Positions 18,446 through 26,595 are shown, counted from the stretch's first letter. The stretch is DNA of 64,000 nt from Streptomyces sp. NBC_00376 (GCF_036077095.1 NZ_CP107962.1:124001-188000); one strand, 5' to 3'. Notes: generated from the sequence alone by a model not told the origin. Numbers and translations are program-made.

Positions 18446-18695
18446 ACAAGCCCTCGGCGCCGCCCAGCGGTTCCTGTCCGCGTTCAGCGGCATCTCACCC
18501 CACTTCCGACCCCACCGCCACCTGATGACCGCCGCCACTACCGCGCCGAGATGACCACCCGCTTCGCCATCTGGGACCAGATCACCGGCGTCGCCGGCCT
18601 GCCTGCCGCGGCCTGAGCACGGAGCCGGAAGAACCCGGCCCACCACACCCGGACACGCCGTCAGGCACTCCCACACTCAACAACGTGACAGCACC
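18446..18695 (+). mobile_element. IS6-family element, 3' end
   Basis: Two frames together give LGAAQRFLSAFSGISPHFRP, RHLMTA, YRAEMTTRFAIWDQITG, the C-terminus of IS6-family transposases, with a frameshift near 18530. The segment ends at about 18695 with ACTCAACAACGTGACAGCACC, the inverted form of the IS6 end at 1003. It has the orientation of the 5' pieces at 1.0-1.7 kb. Confidence 0.75.
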
Positions 18696-18739
18696 GTCGT
18701 CACAGGTGGCGAGCAGTCGATGTACAGGTCGAATCCCAT
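18696..18739 (-). pseudogene. Start of a gene cut by the IS6 end
   Basis: A strong ribosome binding site (GGGAGGAAGGGG) precedes ATG 18739, which reads MGFDLYIDCSPPVTT and then enters the IS6 terminus. It lies downstream of the signal peptidase gene on the same strand. I infer that the peptide operon once had one more gene, lost at the IS junction. Confidence 0.45.
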
Positions 18740-18806
18740 GCCCCTTCCTCCCTGGTATCGGGGATGTACGAGAGGCCTTCCCTCGCGCGTCCTGAACTCG
18801 CCCCGG

Positions 18807-19307
18807 TCAGACGGCCCCCACGGGTCCCGACGGCTCCCGTGAACTCGGCGAGCCGTTTTGCGCACGTACGGCGACTCGCACCACGCCCAGGATCCGTTCG
18901 AGGGGGAAATAGCCGAACGCCCGTGAGTCGAAGCTCGCCGACTGGTTGTCGCCCAGCAGTACGGCCATGCCGTTCGGTACCCAGTCCTCGGCCACGTCGG
19001 CGAGTGCCGGGACGCTCCGGCGCGGGACGGGGTCCCCGGGCAGGGCCACGACACGCTTGATCATCCACCGCCGCTGGGACACGAGGGACGGGGCCGCCTT
19101 CGTCGCGAGCGCCCGCTGTCTCCAGCCGCTGGTGCCGAACGGGGACTCGACGACTACCACCCTGCCGACCTTGAGCCGCGTGCCCCGGATGGCCAGCACC
19201 TGGTCACGGTCCTGGTAGGCCGGTTCCATGCTGACTCCGTTCACGGTGACGGCCACCAGACGGCGGGTGAGCGCGGCTGTGATGACCGCGGCGTGGTCAG
19301 CGATCAT
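18807..19307 (-). CDS. S26-family signal peptidase
   Basis: A 166-residue peptidase with Ser26 in NGVSMEP (box B), Lys84 in WMIKRVVALPGD (box D) and GDNQSASFDSRAFG (box E). It has no obvious N-terminal transmembrane helix, unlike LepB, so it may work in complex with the exporter. ATG 19307 overlaps the ABC transporter stop (ATGA). As the last intact gene of the peptide operon, its likely substrate is the eight-Cys peptide, which has an A-S-A cleavage-like site. Confidence 0.88.
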   Translation of the reverse strand: MIADHAAVITAALTRRLVAVTVNGVSMEPAYQDRDQVLAIRGTRLKVGRVVVVESPFGTSGWRQRALATKAAPSLVSQRRWMIKRVVALPGDPVPRRSVPALADVAEDWVPNGMAVLLGDNQSASFDSRAFGYFPLERILGVVRVAVRAQNGSPSSREPSGPVGAV

Positions 19308-21226
19308 CGTCCGGCCGCCGCTTCCACCGGGTCGGCCGGGCCGACGGTGCCCGGGCCATGCTCGTCGTCCGTGTACCCGTCGGCCTGGAGGGCGAACAGG
19401 CGTGCGTACTCGCCCCCAGACCCGAGCAGTTCGCGGTGGCTTCCTTCCTCCTTTACCTGCCCGTCGCCGAGTACGGCGATCCGGTGCGCGTCGCGCACGG
19501 CGCTGAGCCGGTGTGAGATCAACAAGCTGGTGCGGTCTGCCCGGTGGCGGCGGATCGAGAGGTGGATCTCGTGCTCCGCCTCGGCGTCCAGTCCTGCGGA
19601 GGGTTCGTCGAGGATCATCAGGTCGCGTCCTTCGCGGATGAAGGCCCGGGCCAGTGCCAGGCGCTGGTGCTGGCCGCCCGAAAGCAGCGTTCCTGGCCGG
19701 TGTTCCTCTGCGGGAGCGTCGTGGTGGAAGGTGCGCGAGAGCATCGTGTCGTACCCCTGGGGCAGTTGGACGAGCTTCTCGTGCATGCCCGCCTTGGCCG
19801 CCGCGGCCTCGATCCGGTCGCGTTCCTCCAGCAGCCGCAGGTCACCGAGTCCGATGTTCTCGGCAGCGGTCATGTCGTAGTGCTGGAAGTCCTGGAAGAG
19901 CGTGCTCATCCGTGCGCGCAGCTCCACCGGATCGGCGTCGCGCAGGTCGACTCCGTCCCACAGCACGGCGCCGTGCGTGGGATCGTAGAAGCGGCACAGC
20001 AGCTTGACGAACGTGGACTTGCCGGCACCGTTCAGGCCGACCAGGGCCAGGGAACCACCGTGCGGGATGAACAGGTTCAGGCCACGCAGCACCCAGTCAT
20101 GGTCCGGGGCGTAGCGGAACCAGACGTCGCGCAGTTCGATTCCGTGTCGCAGGGGTGTCAGCGGCACCGGCTCAGCGGCCACGGGAAGGTCGGGTTCGGC
20201 CTCGACGACCTCCAGGTAGTGGTCGAACATGAGCAGCGCGCGCTGGGACGCCGCGAGCTGGATCAACAGGCTGCCGAGCGAGCCCTGCACACCATCGACC
20301 GCCGCCACGAACATCGTGACCCCGCCGACCGTGAGGTCGCCGGTGTGGGCTGCGAACACCGCCCACACCAGACCGGCTCCGGAGACGAGGCAGGACAGCA
20401 CTTCCAGGACGCTCTGCACTTTGGTCTGGCGTGCGTCCACGGACTGGGTGACGGCGTTGGCCGCCCGCCGCTCGGCTAGCACCCGCGACCGCAGGAAGTC
20501 ACCGATCGCGAAGAGCCGGATCTCCTTCGCCGCGGTGGGTGCGGCGATCAACCGGGCGTAGAAGTCCTCCCTGCGCTCGATCCTGCCCACTTCGAGCACG
20601 GCACGGGCCTGGTGCCGGGACAGGGCGAGCTGGGCCACGAGCGACGGCACGCCCGCCGCGAGAACGACGAGCGCCATCACCGGGTTGAGCGCCACCAGGG
20701 ACACCATAAACCCCGTGACGGTCAGCAGGGAGCGGCCCGCGGACAGCGCCGCGTCCGCGAGCTGGCCCGCGACCGTCCTGCCCACGTCCTGGGCCACTCG
20801 CAGGCGGTCCAGGAAGGCCGGATCCTCCAGCCGTCCCAGGCCTGGGTGGCGGCCCACCGCAGTGAAGAGCCGGTCCTGGGCTAGCAGCCCCACCTCACGG
20901 TCCACCACCCCCCGCAGATAGCGGGCGGCCAGCGGGCCGATGCCCACGATGATGGCCGCCAGCACGTAACCGAGTGCGGGGATGAGTAGCGTCCGCAGAT
21001 CCGCGTCGTGCGTCAGTCCGTCGATCAGGAGCTTCGTCATCCACGCGATCAGCACCGGTACCAGGCCGGACGTGAGGGTGAGCGTCGCGTAACCGGCCGA
21101 GGCCCAGGGCGCCGCAGTGGCACACAGGACGACGGCGGCGGTGACGCGCCGGCGCGCGGAGCGTGTATGCCCGGTCCCGGTCCCGATCTCCGAGGAAGCC
21201 GGTACGCGTCGGCGGAGCGATCTCAC
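19304..21226 (-). CDS. ABC transporter, fused permease-ATPase, for peptide export
   Basis: GTG 21226 overlaps the stop of the upstream thioredoxin-like gene. The 640-residue half-transporter has a six-helix type I exporter domain (about residues 25-330) and an ATPase domain with Walker A GLNGAGKSTFVKLL, signature LLSGGQHQRLALARAF, Walker B LMILDEPSAGLD and H-loop LISHRL. There is no N-terminal C39 peptidase domain, so leader removal must be done by another protein. The adjacent S26 peptidase is the obvious one. The frame extends to 21517, but that part overlaps the upstream gene. Confidence 0.92.
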   Translation of the reverse strand: MRSLRRRVPASSEIGTGTGHTRSARRRVTAAVVLCATAAPWASAGYATLTLTSGLVPVLIAWMTKLLIDGLTHDADLRTLLIPALGYVLAAIIVGIGPLAARYLRGVVDREVGLLAQDRLFTAVGRHPGLGRLEDPAFLDRLRVAQDVGRTVAGQLADAALSAGRSLLTVTGFMVSLVALNPVMALVVLAAGVPSLVAQLALSRHQARAVLEVGRIERREDFYARLIAAPTAAKEIRLFAIGDFLRSRVLAERRAANAVTQSVDARQTKVQSVLEVLSCLVSGAGLVWAVFAAHTGDLTVGGVTMFVAAVDGVQGSLGSLLIQLAASQRALLMFDHYLEVVEAEPDLPVAAEPVPLTPLRHGIELRDVWFRYAPDHDWVLRGLNLFIPHGGSLALVGLNGAGKSTFVKLLCRFYDPTHGAVLWDGVDLRDADPVELRARMSTLFQDFQHYDMTAAENIGLGDLRLLEERDRIEAAAAKAGMHEKLVQLPQGYDTMLSRTFHHDAPAEEHRPGTLLSGGQHQRLALARAFIREGRDLMILDEPSAGLDAEAEHEIHLSIRRHRADRTSLLISHRLSAVRDAHRIAVLGDGQVKEEGSHRELLGSGGEYARLFALQADGYTDDEHGPGTVGPADPVEAAAGR

Positions 21227-21780
21227 CGGGCCGGCGCTGGTACGTCGAGGGCGATGTTGTCGGCGGTGACGATGGGGCGGCCGTGCTCGGGGCTGGGCGA
21301 GACGACCAGCACGGCAGGGAATCCCTGGAGGTCGAAGGCCTTGCTCATCTCCCCCTTCTCGGTGCTGGACTCGCGTACCACCCGGGCCACCGGACGCAGC
21401 CGCTCCAGCATGTCGGCGGCCTCCTCCGGCTCGCCCACGACGACGGCGAGAACCTTGTCCCGGCCGCCGGGGAACGAAGGGGCGAAGCCGACGAATTTCG
21501 GCAGCTTCTCCTGGCACGGGCGGCAGCTCGGCGAGAAGAAGGCGACGAGAGTGTCGCCGTGCCGCAGACTCGCATCGTCCACCGGCTCGGCGTCCAGGGT
21601 GAGGGTGATGAACTCGCCGATCTCGTCGCCCATGCCGACCGAGACGGGCGGGCTAGAGCTGCCGTCGCGGTTGAGGATCTCGGCTTGGTCCCGCAGGCGC
21701 TTGATGATGCCGAGGCTCAGCACGAGGTTGAGGATGCACAATGCCCCGACGAAGACGAGGGCGGCGATCATGAGGGGCAC
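21223..21780 (-). CDS. MauD/TlpA-like membrane-anchored thioredoxin
   Basis: The start is GTG 21780 behind AGGAGAA. The 185-residue protein has an N-terminal anchor (about residues 3-25, LMIAALVFVGALCILNLVLS). A thioredoxin-fold domain outside follows, with the redox motif CRPC at residues 86-89 (FFSPSCRPCQEKLP) and a cis-Pro GFPAVLVV. MauD, the homologue in methylamine dehydrogenase operons, helps form the disulfides of the small subunit. Here it sits between a MauE-like protein and the exporter. Confidence 0.88.
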   Translation of the reverse strand: MPLMIAALVFVGALCILNLVLSLGIIKRLRDQAEILNRDGSSSPPVSVGMGDEIGEFITLTLDAEPVDDASLRHGDTLVAFFSPSCRPCQEKLPKFVGFAPSFPGGRDKVLAVVVGEPEEAADMLERLRPVARVVRESSTEKGEMSKAFDLQGFPAVLVVSPSPEHGRPIVTADNIALDVPAPAR

Positions 21781-22357
21781 GGTGTTTCTCCTGTCGGATG
21801 GTGGTGGGCATGGTGGCGGGCGACGCGGCGGTGCCCGTACCTGGCAAAAAGAGCTCCACAAGTTCGTCGAGCACGGTGACGAGTGCGCCGCACACGAGCC
21901 CGACCACGACTGTCAGGGTGACTGCGCCGGTGGTACCGCCGGAGCCCGGACCGACCAGGGCCGCGACACCGGCCGGGACGGCCAGTGCCAGGTTGCGTAC
22001 CGCCTGCCAGGCGCTGACGGGTGTCGCAGAAGCCCCGAAGCAGCGGCAGGCCATGGCCTGACCCCGCCGTACGGCGAACGCGATACCGACAGCGAAGGCG
22101 AGCAGCAGACCCGCCGCGAGCCAGGCGCCGTACCGGAACGCCCCCGGCAGTGGCGCGATCAGCAGCCCGCATACGGCGAACTCCAGGGCCACCACAGCGG
22201 GAGCCAGCAGCCTGCGCGCCCCGGGCACGGGGGCCAGTGCCTCGACCGCCGCGGCGAAGTCGGCGAAGGACTGGCGGCCACGGACCTTGCTCACCGCGGA
22301 TACCAGGAAGACCAGACCGATCAGACACCTGATCCAGGTCGAGAGATAAGGCTCCAC
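21653..22357 (-). CDS. MauE/DoxX-like redox membrane protein
   Basis: GTG 22357 follows GGAGG. The 234-residue frame has four hydrophobic helices (about 10-24, 52-72, 76-97, 115-135, plus one near 150-170). A conserved-looking Cys pair CRCFG lies at 104-106, as in MauE proteins, which pass redox equivalents to MauD. The last 40 or so residues (after TMPTTIRQEK) are Arg/Pro-rich and overlap the start of the MauD-like gene by 128 bases. The true C-terminus may be shorter in relatives, or a frameshift has extended it. Confidence 0.82.
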   Translation of the reverse strand: MEPYLSTWIRCLIGLVFLVSAVSKVRGRQSFADFAAAVEALAPVPGARRLLAPAVVALEFAVCGLLIAPLPGAFRYGAWLAAGLLLAFAVGIAFAVRRGQAMACRCFGASATPVSAWQAVRNLALAVPAGVAALVGPGSGGTTGAVTLTVVVGLVCGALVTVLDELVELFLPGTGTAASPATMPTTIRQEKHRAPHDRRPRLRRGIVHPQPRAEPRHHQAPAGPSRDPQPRRQL

Positions 22358-22441
22358 GATCCTCCAGAGCTGCTAGGTCGAGTGGGCTGGCGCATCCGGC
22401 CTGCGCAGGGGGCCTTCGCCCCGCCCGGACGCTGTGGAGCA

Positions 22442-22467
22442 GGGCCCGGCGCCGACGCCCCGGGCCC
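22442..22467 (-). terminator. Hairpin between peptide gene and mauE-like gene
   Basis: Arms GGGCCCGG (22442-22449) and CCGGGCCC (22460-22467) pair perfectly. The hairpin lies just after the peptide stop at 22479 when read on the minus strand. There is no T-run. It could act as a partial terminator or mRNA 3' stabiliser, giving much peptide and less of the enzymes. Confidence 0.5.
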
Positions 22468-22478
22468 CACGAGCACGG

Positions 22479-22688
22479 TCAGCAGTAGCAGTTCAGGTAA
22501 CCGCCGTCGGTGCCACAGCACGGAGCGTTGTAGCGGCACCAGGTGTTCACGTTCGGGTAACGGTTGGCCACGTTGCACTGCCAGCACGCGTTCCAGCAGC
22601 CCTGCGGCCCGACCTGCGCCGAAGCGGAAATCTTGGGCACAAATCGCTCGAGCAGGGCCTGCCCTGCGGATTCCAGCATGCGAAGCAT
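22479..22688 (-). CDS. Eight-cysteine exported peptide precursor
   Basis: ATG 22688 has a good site (GGGAGGAGAG) before it. The 69-residue product has a leader-like first part (residues 1-24, an amphipathic rather than strongly hydrophobic helix, ending I-S-A-S-A). The second part is rich in Cys, Trp, Tyr and Asn, with Cys at 31, 35, 38, 51, 57, 58, 67 and 69 and ending N-C-Y-C. The A-S-A at 22-24 looks like a signal peptidase site, which would leave a 45-residue peptide beginning with Gln25. Eight Cys allow four disulfides. I do not recognise the family. The neighbours supply oxidation, export and cleavage functions. Confidence 0.8.
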   Translation of the reverse strand: MLRMLESAGQALLERFVPKISASAQVGPQGCWNACWQCNVANRYPNVNTWCRYNAPCCGTDGGYLNCYC

Positions 22689-22715
22689 GTCACTCTCCTC
22701 CCTAGGTCAATCGGC

Positions 22716-22729
22716 CCGACGTTCGTCGG
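22716..22729. promoter_or_regulatory. Dyad upstream of the peptide gene
   Basis: CCGACGTTCGTCGG is a perfect 6-base dyad with a two-base centre. It lies 28-41 bases before the peptide start codon, between it and the AraC-type gene. This position suits an operator or a 5' UTR element. A second imperfect inverted repeat (GAAAATC ... GATTTTTTC) lies at about 22770-22797 and could end the AraC transcript. Confidence 0.4.
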
Positions 22730-22872
22730 ATGAGCGACCTTGGCATTCGGTCGGTCGGCCGGTATTGAAGAAAATCGACATTGGATTTTTTCGACATGCA
22801 CGGCAGGTACGGGACGCAACGCTGCAGCAGATTTCCTTCCATCCGGGGGCGAGTGGGACCGCTACGCGGGAT

Positions 22873-23805
22873 TCAGCCTTCTTGCAGAATGCTGGTAATG
22901 CGACTGGCCATCCGGTCGACATTCCCTCCCCCACTCTGATATTCGGCGAGAAAACGTAGCGGCGGGCGTCCGGTCAGCGCGGTGAACTCCCTTGTCAGAT
23001 GCGCCTGATCGCAGAACCCGCAGCTGGACACGGCCTCACCGGGACTGCGACCGGCCGTGAGCAGCGCCGCCGCGTGCTGCAAACGCAGCACGCGGGCCAG
23101 CCGTTTGGGAGTCAGCCCGAGTTGTTCTGCGAACCCGCGCTCGAGCTGGCGCTGACTCCAGACGAGACTTTCGGCCAAATCGGTGATCTTCAGGCGGCCG
23201 TGGGAACGTTCCAGCCGCTGCCAGGCCTCGACCACCCGAGCGGCCGCACGGGGGCCGTCCTCGCGGCAGCGCAGCAGGAACTGGTCGACCACGGCGAATC
23301 GGGAGGACCACCCCGAGGCCCGTGCGAGCTGCTCCGCCAAGTGATCGACCTGGGCACCGAGCAGCTCGGAGAGCTCCACCCCGGGCTCGGGCAGGTCCCC
23401 GAGGGCCACACCAAACAGCTCGAAAGCTGCCCACGGCGCGAGCATCACCTCGACGCCACGGATCCCTCCATGGTGCTCGCCCAGCGCTGGGCGCGTAGTG
23501 GGCGGGCTCAGCAGGGATACGACCGTGCGGGTCCGATGCGCCGCACCCACCGGTGAGATCCGCAGGGCTTCGCCGAAGCCGAGGACCAGGGTCGCCAGCC
23601 CGCACGGGATCCCCAGACGTCTGCGGACCGGCCCTGGCGCGAACCGGAATCCCCGGTAGCAGAGCACCCCCGGCCCCAGCGACGCATGCGGCTGCCCCAT
23701 GGCCAGCTCCCACTGCTCCTCGAAGCATCGCAGCCTCCGCCCTGCCGGGACGTGCCTGGTCAGCAGGGAGTCGGGCACCTGAGCACCCACCGTCGGCATC
23801 GACAC
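22873..23805 (-). CDS. AraC-family transcriptional regulator
   Basis: A 310-residue protein with an N-terminal sensing domain (about 1-190) and a C-terminal double HTH: KITDLAESLVWSQRQLERGF, LGLTPKRLARVLRLQHAAAL and CGFCDQAHLTREFTALTGRP. ATG 23805 or 23799 can serve as start. It lies upstream of the peptide gene on the same strand with a gap of about 180 bases, so it is the likely regulator of the peptide operon. Confidence 0.88.
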   Translation of the reverse strand: MSMPTVGAQVPDSLLTRHVPAGRRLRCFEEQWELAMGQPHASLGPGVLCYRGFRFAPGPVRRRLGIPCGLATLVLGFGEALRISPVGAAHRTRTVVSLLSPPTTRPALGEHHGGIRGVEVMLAPWAAFELFGVALGDLPEPGVELSELLGAQVDHLAEQLARASGWSSRFAVVDQFLLRCREDGPRAAARVVEAWQRLERSHGRLKITDLAESLVWSQRQLERGFAEQLGLTPKRLARVLRLQHAAALLTAGRSPGEAVSSCGFCDQAHLTREFTALTGRPPLRFLAEYQSGGGNVDRMASRITSILQEG

Positions 23806-23927
23806 TGCGCGGCGGCCTGGGGGTATGTGTCCTCGCCGTCGCCCCGCAGCGCCCGCACGAGTTCGTCGGACACAGTAGTGATCACGGCAGTCGAGGCGGC
23901 GAGGGGTAAATGGGGTAATGCACGCAT
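23760..23927 (-). CDS. Possible small ORF overlapping the AraC start
   Basis: ATG 23927 follows CCGGAGAG at good distance. The 55-residue product begins MRALPHLPLAASTAVITTV and ends with a Cys/Arg-rich tail (CRCRRWVLRCPTPC). It overlaps the AraC start by 46 bases in another frame. It may be a leader ORF for translational coupling or a chance ORF. Confidence 0.35.
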   Translation of the reverse strand: MRALPHLPLAASTAVITTVSDELVRALRGDGEDTYPQAAAQCRCRRWVLRCPTPC

Positions 23928-24440
23928 GGCAACTCTCCGGTGGGCGTAGGGGATGGTGTGATGCACGAGCGGAGTCGAGTGCCGGCGGTCCGGTCCTTGC
24001 ACGCGTCCGCTCGCCCTCGACCGAGGCATAACGGCGGGCGATTTTCGGTCAGGTGCCGAATTCGTACGCCTCAAGAACAAGCGGGCAGTGCTTTGTTGTG
24101 CGGGAAGGCCCGGGTGAAGTGGGCCAGCCGGTCACCCAGTACGCGACGCCCGGCCTGGCCGTAGGGAGGGATGGGAAATCGGCTCAAATTCCCGTGCCAG
24201 GGAATCCGTGGCGGTCACCCATAGCCGTGCGCACTTCATGCGGTCATGCCGGGATTCCGTGTGCGTTTCTCGTGGCCGGACGGCATCGCTCGATTCAGCC
24301 ATGTTCCCTCCCCGTTACGGAGACCGCTCCGCGGGGCCAAGAATCACACAGCGCCTTTCGCCACCGCCAGACCACGTAATGCCATTGGCTTGGTCTGTTC
24401 GCTCGGGCCGCCGTCGGCTTGAGCCCGACGGGTTTCACTG
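23928..24440. other. Long non-coding stretch
   Basis: No ORF here has a credible start, site or homology. Base composition is a little less GC-rich than the genes around it. I see nothing to annotate apart from the intron relic that begins at 24441. Confidence 0.4.
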
Positions 24441-24475
24441 GTCGGGTAGCCCGAGGGAGTCTCACCCCCGGGCTC
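24441..24475 (-). repeat. Relic of a group II intron 3' end (domain VI)
   Basis: On the minus strand the 35 bases form GAGCCCGGGGG - loop - CCCTCGGGCTACCCGAC. This is nearly the same as domain VI and the 3' end of the intron at 15120-16980, including the bulged A and final CCCGAC. Domain V is not found next to it, so only this piece remains. Confidence 0.5.
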
Positions 24476-24725
24476 AGGGCGGCGTCGTTCAGTGAGTCTG
24501 TCCGGTTTGATCACGTGATGCTTAGGGGGGCCAGGGGCCTGTTGGCGTCGCGAGCGTGGTGCCGGAGGCCGGCGGTACTGCTGATGTGTCCGCTCAGGCT
24601 GAGAGATCCTACGGCCAGGTTGCACAGTCAATGCCAAGGTGGAACGCCGGTCCCGTGGGATGTGACAGACGGACCATGAGACAGTCACGGCACAGCTCAC
24701 CGATTGTCACCGAGAAGAAGGACCC

Positions 24726-25202
24726 ATGGAAACGTTGCCCGTTGTCACTGGCCACGATGAGTTCGATGCCTTGGTCGTCAGGACCGACTACCGCGACGAC
24801 CAAGCGTGGCAGGACGTGGTAGCGGCACTGATGGAGCCCTGGGGAGACAGGCAGTACGAGGCGCGCGTCCACTTCATCAACGATCCGGCCTGTGCGGAGG
24901 CGACCGTCGACGAGGTGCTGACTGCGGTCAGCGGTGATGAGAACCTGTCCGTTGTTTTCCTTGTCGACCGGGTAAGCATGCAGGCCGAACACCACCCGTT
25001 GCTGGCGGTCACCACGCTGACGCGGGAGGACTGCGTCGACGATGATGACTACGAGCAACTGACCGATTTCGGCGGCGAGTTCCGCACGATGCCCGCAGGG
25101 GTCCACGAGGTCTACGCGAACCTGAGTATCGGCAACCTGGGCTTCGAGGAGTTCGCAGCATGGGCCCAGGATGATCCCGAAGGGATCTTCCGGCCCTTCT
25201 GA
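24726..25202 (+). CDS. DUF6924-like protein
   Basis: ATG 24726 follows GAAGAAGG. The 158-residue acidic protein begins with ALVVRTDYRDDQAWQDVVAA and has SVVFLVDRVSM, HPLLAVTTL, FRTMPAGVHEVYANLSIGN and ends DPEGIFRPF. The same order of blocks (LLVRTSF..D.W, LVLIADE, FPLLAVNNL, NLELANT, DADGVYRE) forms the C-terminal domain of the protein at 51918-52787. The two therefore share a domain that I take to be DUF6924. Function is unknown; an immunity role is possible given the other copy's neighbour. Confidence 0.75.
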   Translation: METLPVVTGHDEFDALVVRTDYRDDQAWQDVVAALMEPWGDRQYEARVHFINDPACAEATVDEVLTAVSGDENLSVVFLVDRVSMQAEHHPLLAVTTLTREDCVDDDDYEQLTDFGGEFRTMPAGVHEVYANLSIGNLGFEEFAAWAQDDPEGIFRPF

Positions 25203-25222
25203 ACGGAGCGAGAGTCACAACT

Positions 25223-26595
25223 GCGTCGTTCAGGCAGTGCATCTGGGTTCAGGAGCCGAGGCAGGAGCGCGGGTGGTCGCCGGTGGCTGACGCAGAGGCA
25301 GGCACGGCTTCCGGTGATCATGAGGTGTCGAGTCCCTGATCACCATGACGGAAGACCGTGCCTGCCCGCTCATCCTCGCTCATCCCGGGCCCTCTGGGCC
25401 AACTCACCGATGCCGCACCGACCGCCCTCGATGACCTTCCCAGCCTGGTGACCTGCCTGGCCCGGGTGCCCGATCCCCGCCGAGACCAGGGCCGACGCCA
25501 TCCGCTCGCCTTCGTCTTGTCCCTGGCCGCGTGCGCGGTCCTGGCCGGAGCGAAGTCCATGGCTGCAATCGCGGAGTGGGCAGCCGACGCCCCGCCGCAC
25601 GTCCTGGCCCGGCTCGGCGGCCCGTGCCGGGAGCCGGACCGTGGCCCCGTCGCCCCGGCCGAGGCCACTGTGCGTCGTATTCTCCAGCGCATCGACGGCA
25701 ACGCGCTGGACAGGGCCGTCGGTAGTTGGCTCGCCGGGCGCGAACGCGCCGCCGCCGGCAAGGAGGAGGACACACGCGGCCGGCCCATGCCCTCCCTCGC
25801 GGTGGACGGCAAGACCGTGCGCGGTGCCCGCCGCACCGACAGCACCCAGGTCCACCTACTCGCCGCGATGACGGGGACCGGCCTGGTCACCGCCCAGCGC
25901 GAGGTGGACGGCAAGACCAACGAGATCACCGTCTTCCAGCCCCTGCTCGCCCCGCTCGACCTGCACGGCACAGTGGTCACCTTCGACACCCTCCACTCGC
26001 AGACCGCCCACGCACGCTTCCTCGTCGAGGACAAGCACGCCCACTACATTGCGTTGATCAAGGGCAACCAGCCCACCCTGCACCGGTGGCTGAAGACCCT
26101 GCCATGGCGGGAAGTGCCACTCCTGGACAAGACCCGGGCCACCGCACACGGTCGCGACGAGATCCGCCGGATCAAGGCTGCCGCCGTCGCCGGGATCGCG
26201 TTCCCACACGCGGCGCAGGCCGTCCAGATCGTGCGCCGCCGACGAATCGTCACCACGGGCAAGATCACACTGGAACGCGTCTACGGGGTGACCGACCTGA
26301 CCGCGGAGCAGGCCGACGCAACCGAGATCGCCCGCCGCGTCCGCGACCACTGGGGCATCGAGAACAAGATCCACCACGTCAGGGACACCACGTACGCCGA
26401 GGACGCCTCCCGCGTACGCACCGGCACCGCTCCACGCGCCATGGCATCCCTGCGCAACCTGGCCATCGGTGCTCTCCGACTCGCCGGCCAGGCGAACATT
26501 GCCGCTGGACTCCGCCACCACACCCGCGACGCCAACCGTCCACTGATCACCCTCGGCATCACGTGATCAACTGGGACGCATCACCTGAACGACGC
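25223..26595 (+). mobile_element. ISAs1-family insertion sequence
   Basis: Inverted repeats GCGTCGTTCAGG (25223) and CCTGAACGACGC (ending 26595) enclose a single transposase gene. The match continues inward with mismatches (CAGTGCATC against TGATGCGTC). No clear target duplication is seen, so the outer limits may be off by a few bases. Confidence 0.75.
25358..26566 (+). CDS. ISAs1-family transposase
   Basis: GTG 25358 starts a 402-residue protein with the family N-terminal segment [20 protein letters not shown] and catalytic blocks: [35 protein letters not shown] and [19 protein letters not shown]. No internal stop or shift is visible. Confidence 0.93.
   Translation: MPARSSSLIPGPLGQLTDAAPTALDDLPSLVTCLARVPDPRRDQGRRHPLAFVLSLAACAVLAGAKSMAAIAEWAADAPPHVLARLGGPCREPDRGPVAPAEATVRRILQRIDGNALDRAVGSWLAGRERAAAGKEEDTRGRPMPSLAVDGKTVRGARRTDSTQVHLLAAMTGTGLVTAQREVDGKTNEITVFQPLLAPLDLHGTVVTFDTLHSQTAHARFLVEDKHAHYIALIKGNQPTLHRWLKTLPWREVPLLDKTRATAHGRDEIRRIKAAAVAGIAFPHAAQAVQIVRRRRIVTTGKITLERVYGVTDLTAEQADATEIARRVRDHWGIENKIHHVRDTTYAEDASRVRTGTAPRAMASLRNLAIGALRLAGQANIAAGLRHHTRDANRPLITLGIT

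Noticed and set aside
19304..21517. Longer start for the ABC transporter
   Set aside because: Codons before 21226 overlap the thioredoxin-like gene and are Arg/Gly-rich; the GTGA overlap at 21226 is a better start.
22479..22688. Reading the eight-Cys peptide as a methylamine dehydrogenase light chain
   Set aside because: The length, Cys spacing and lack of the tryptophan-tryptophylquinone context do not fit; only the maturation partners are MauD/MauE-like.
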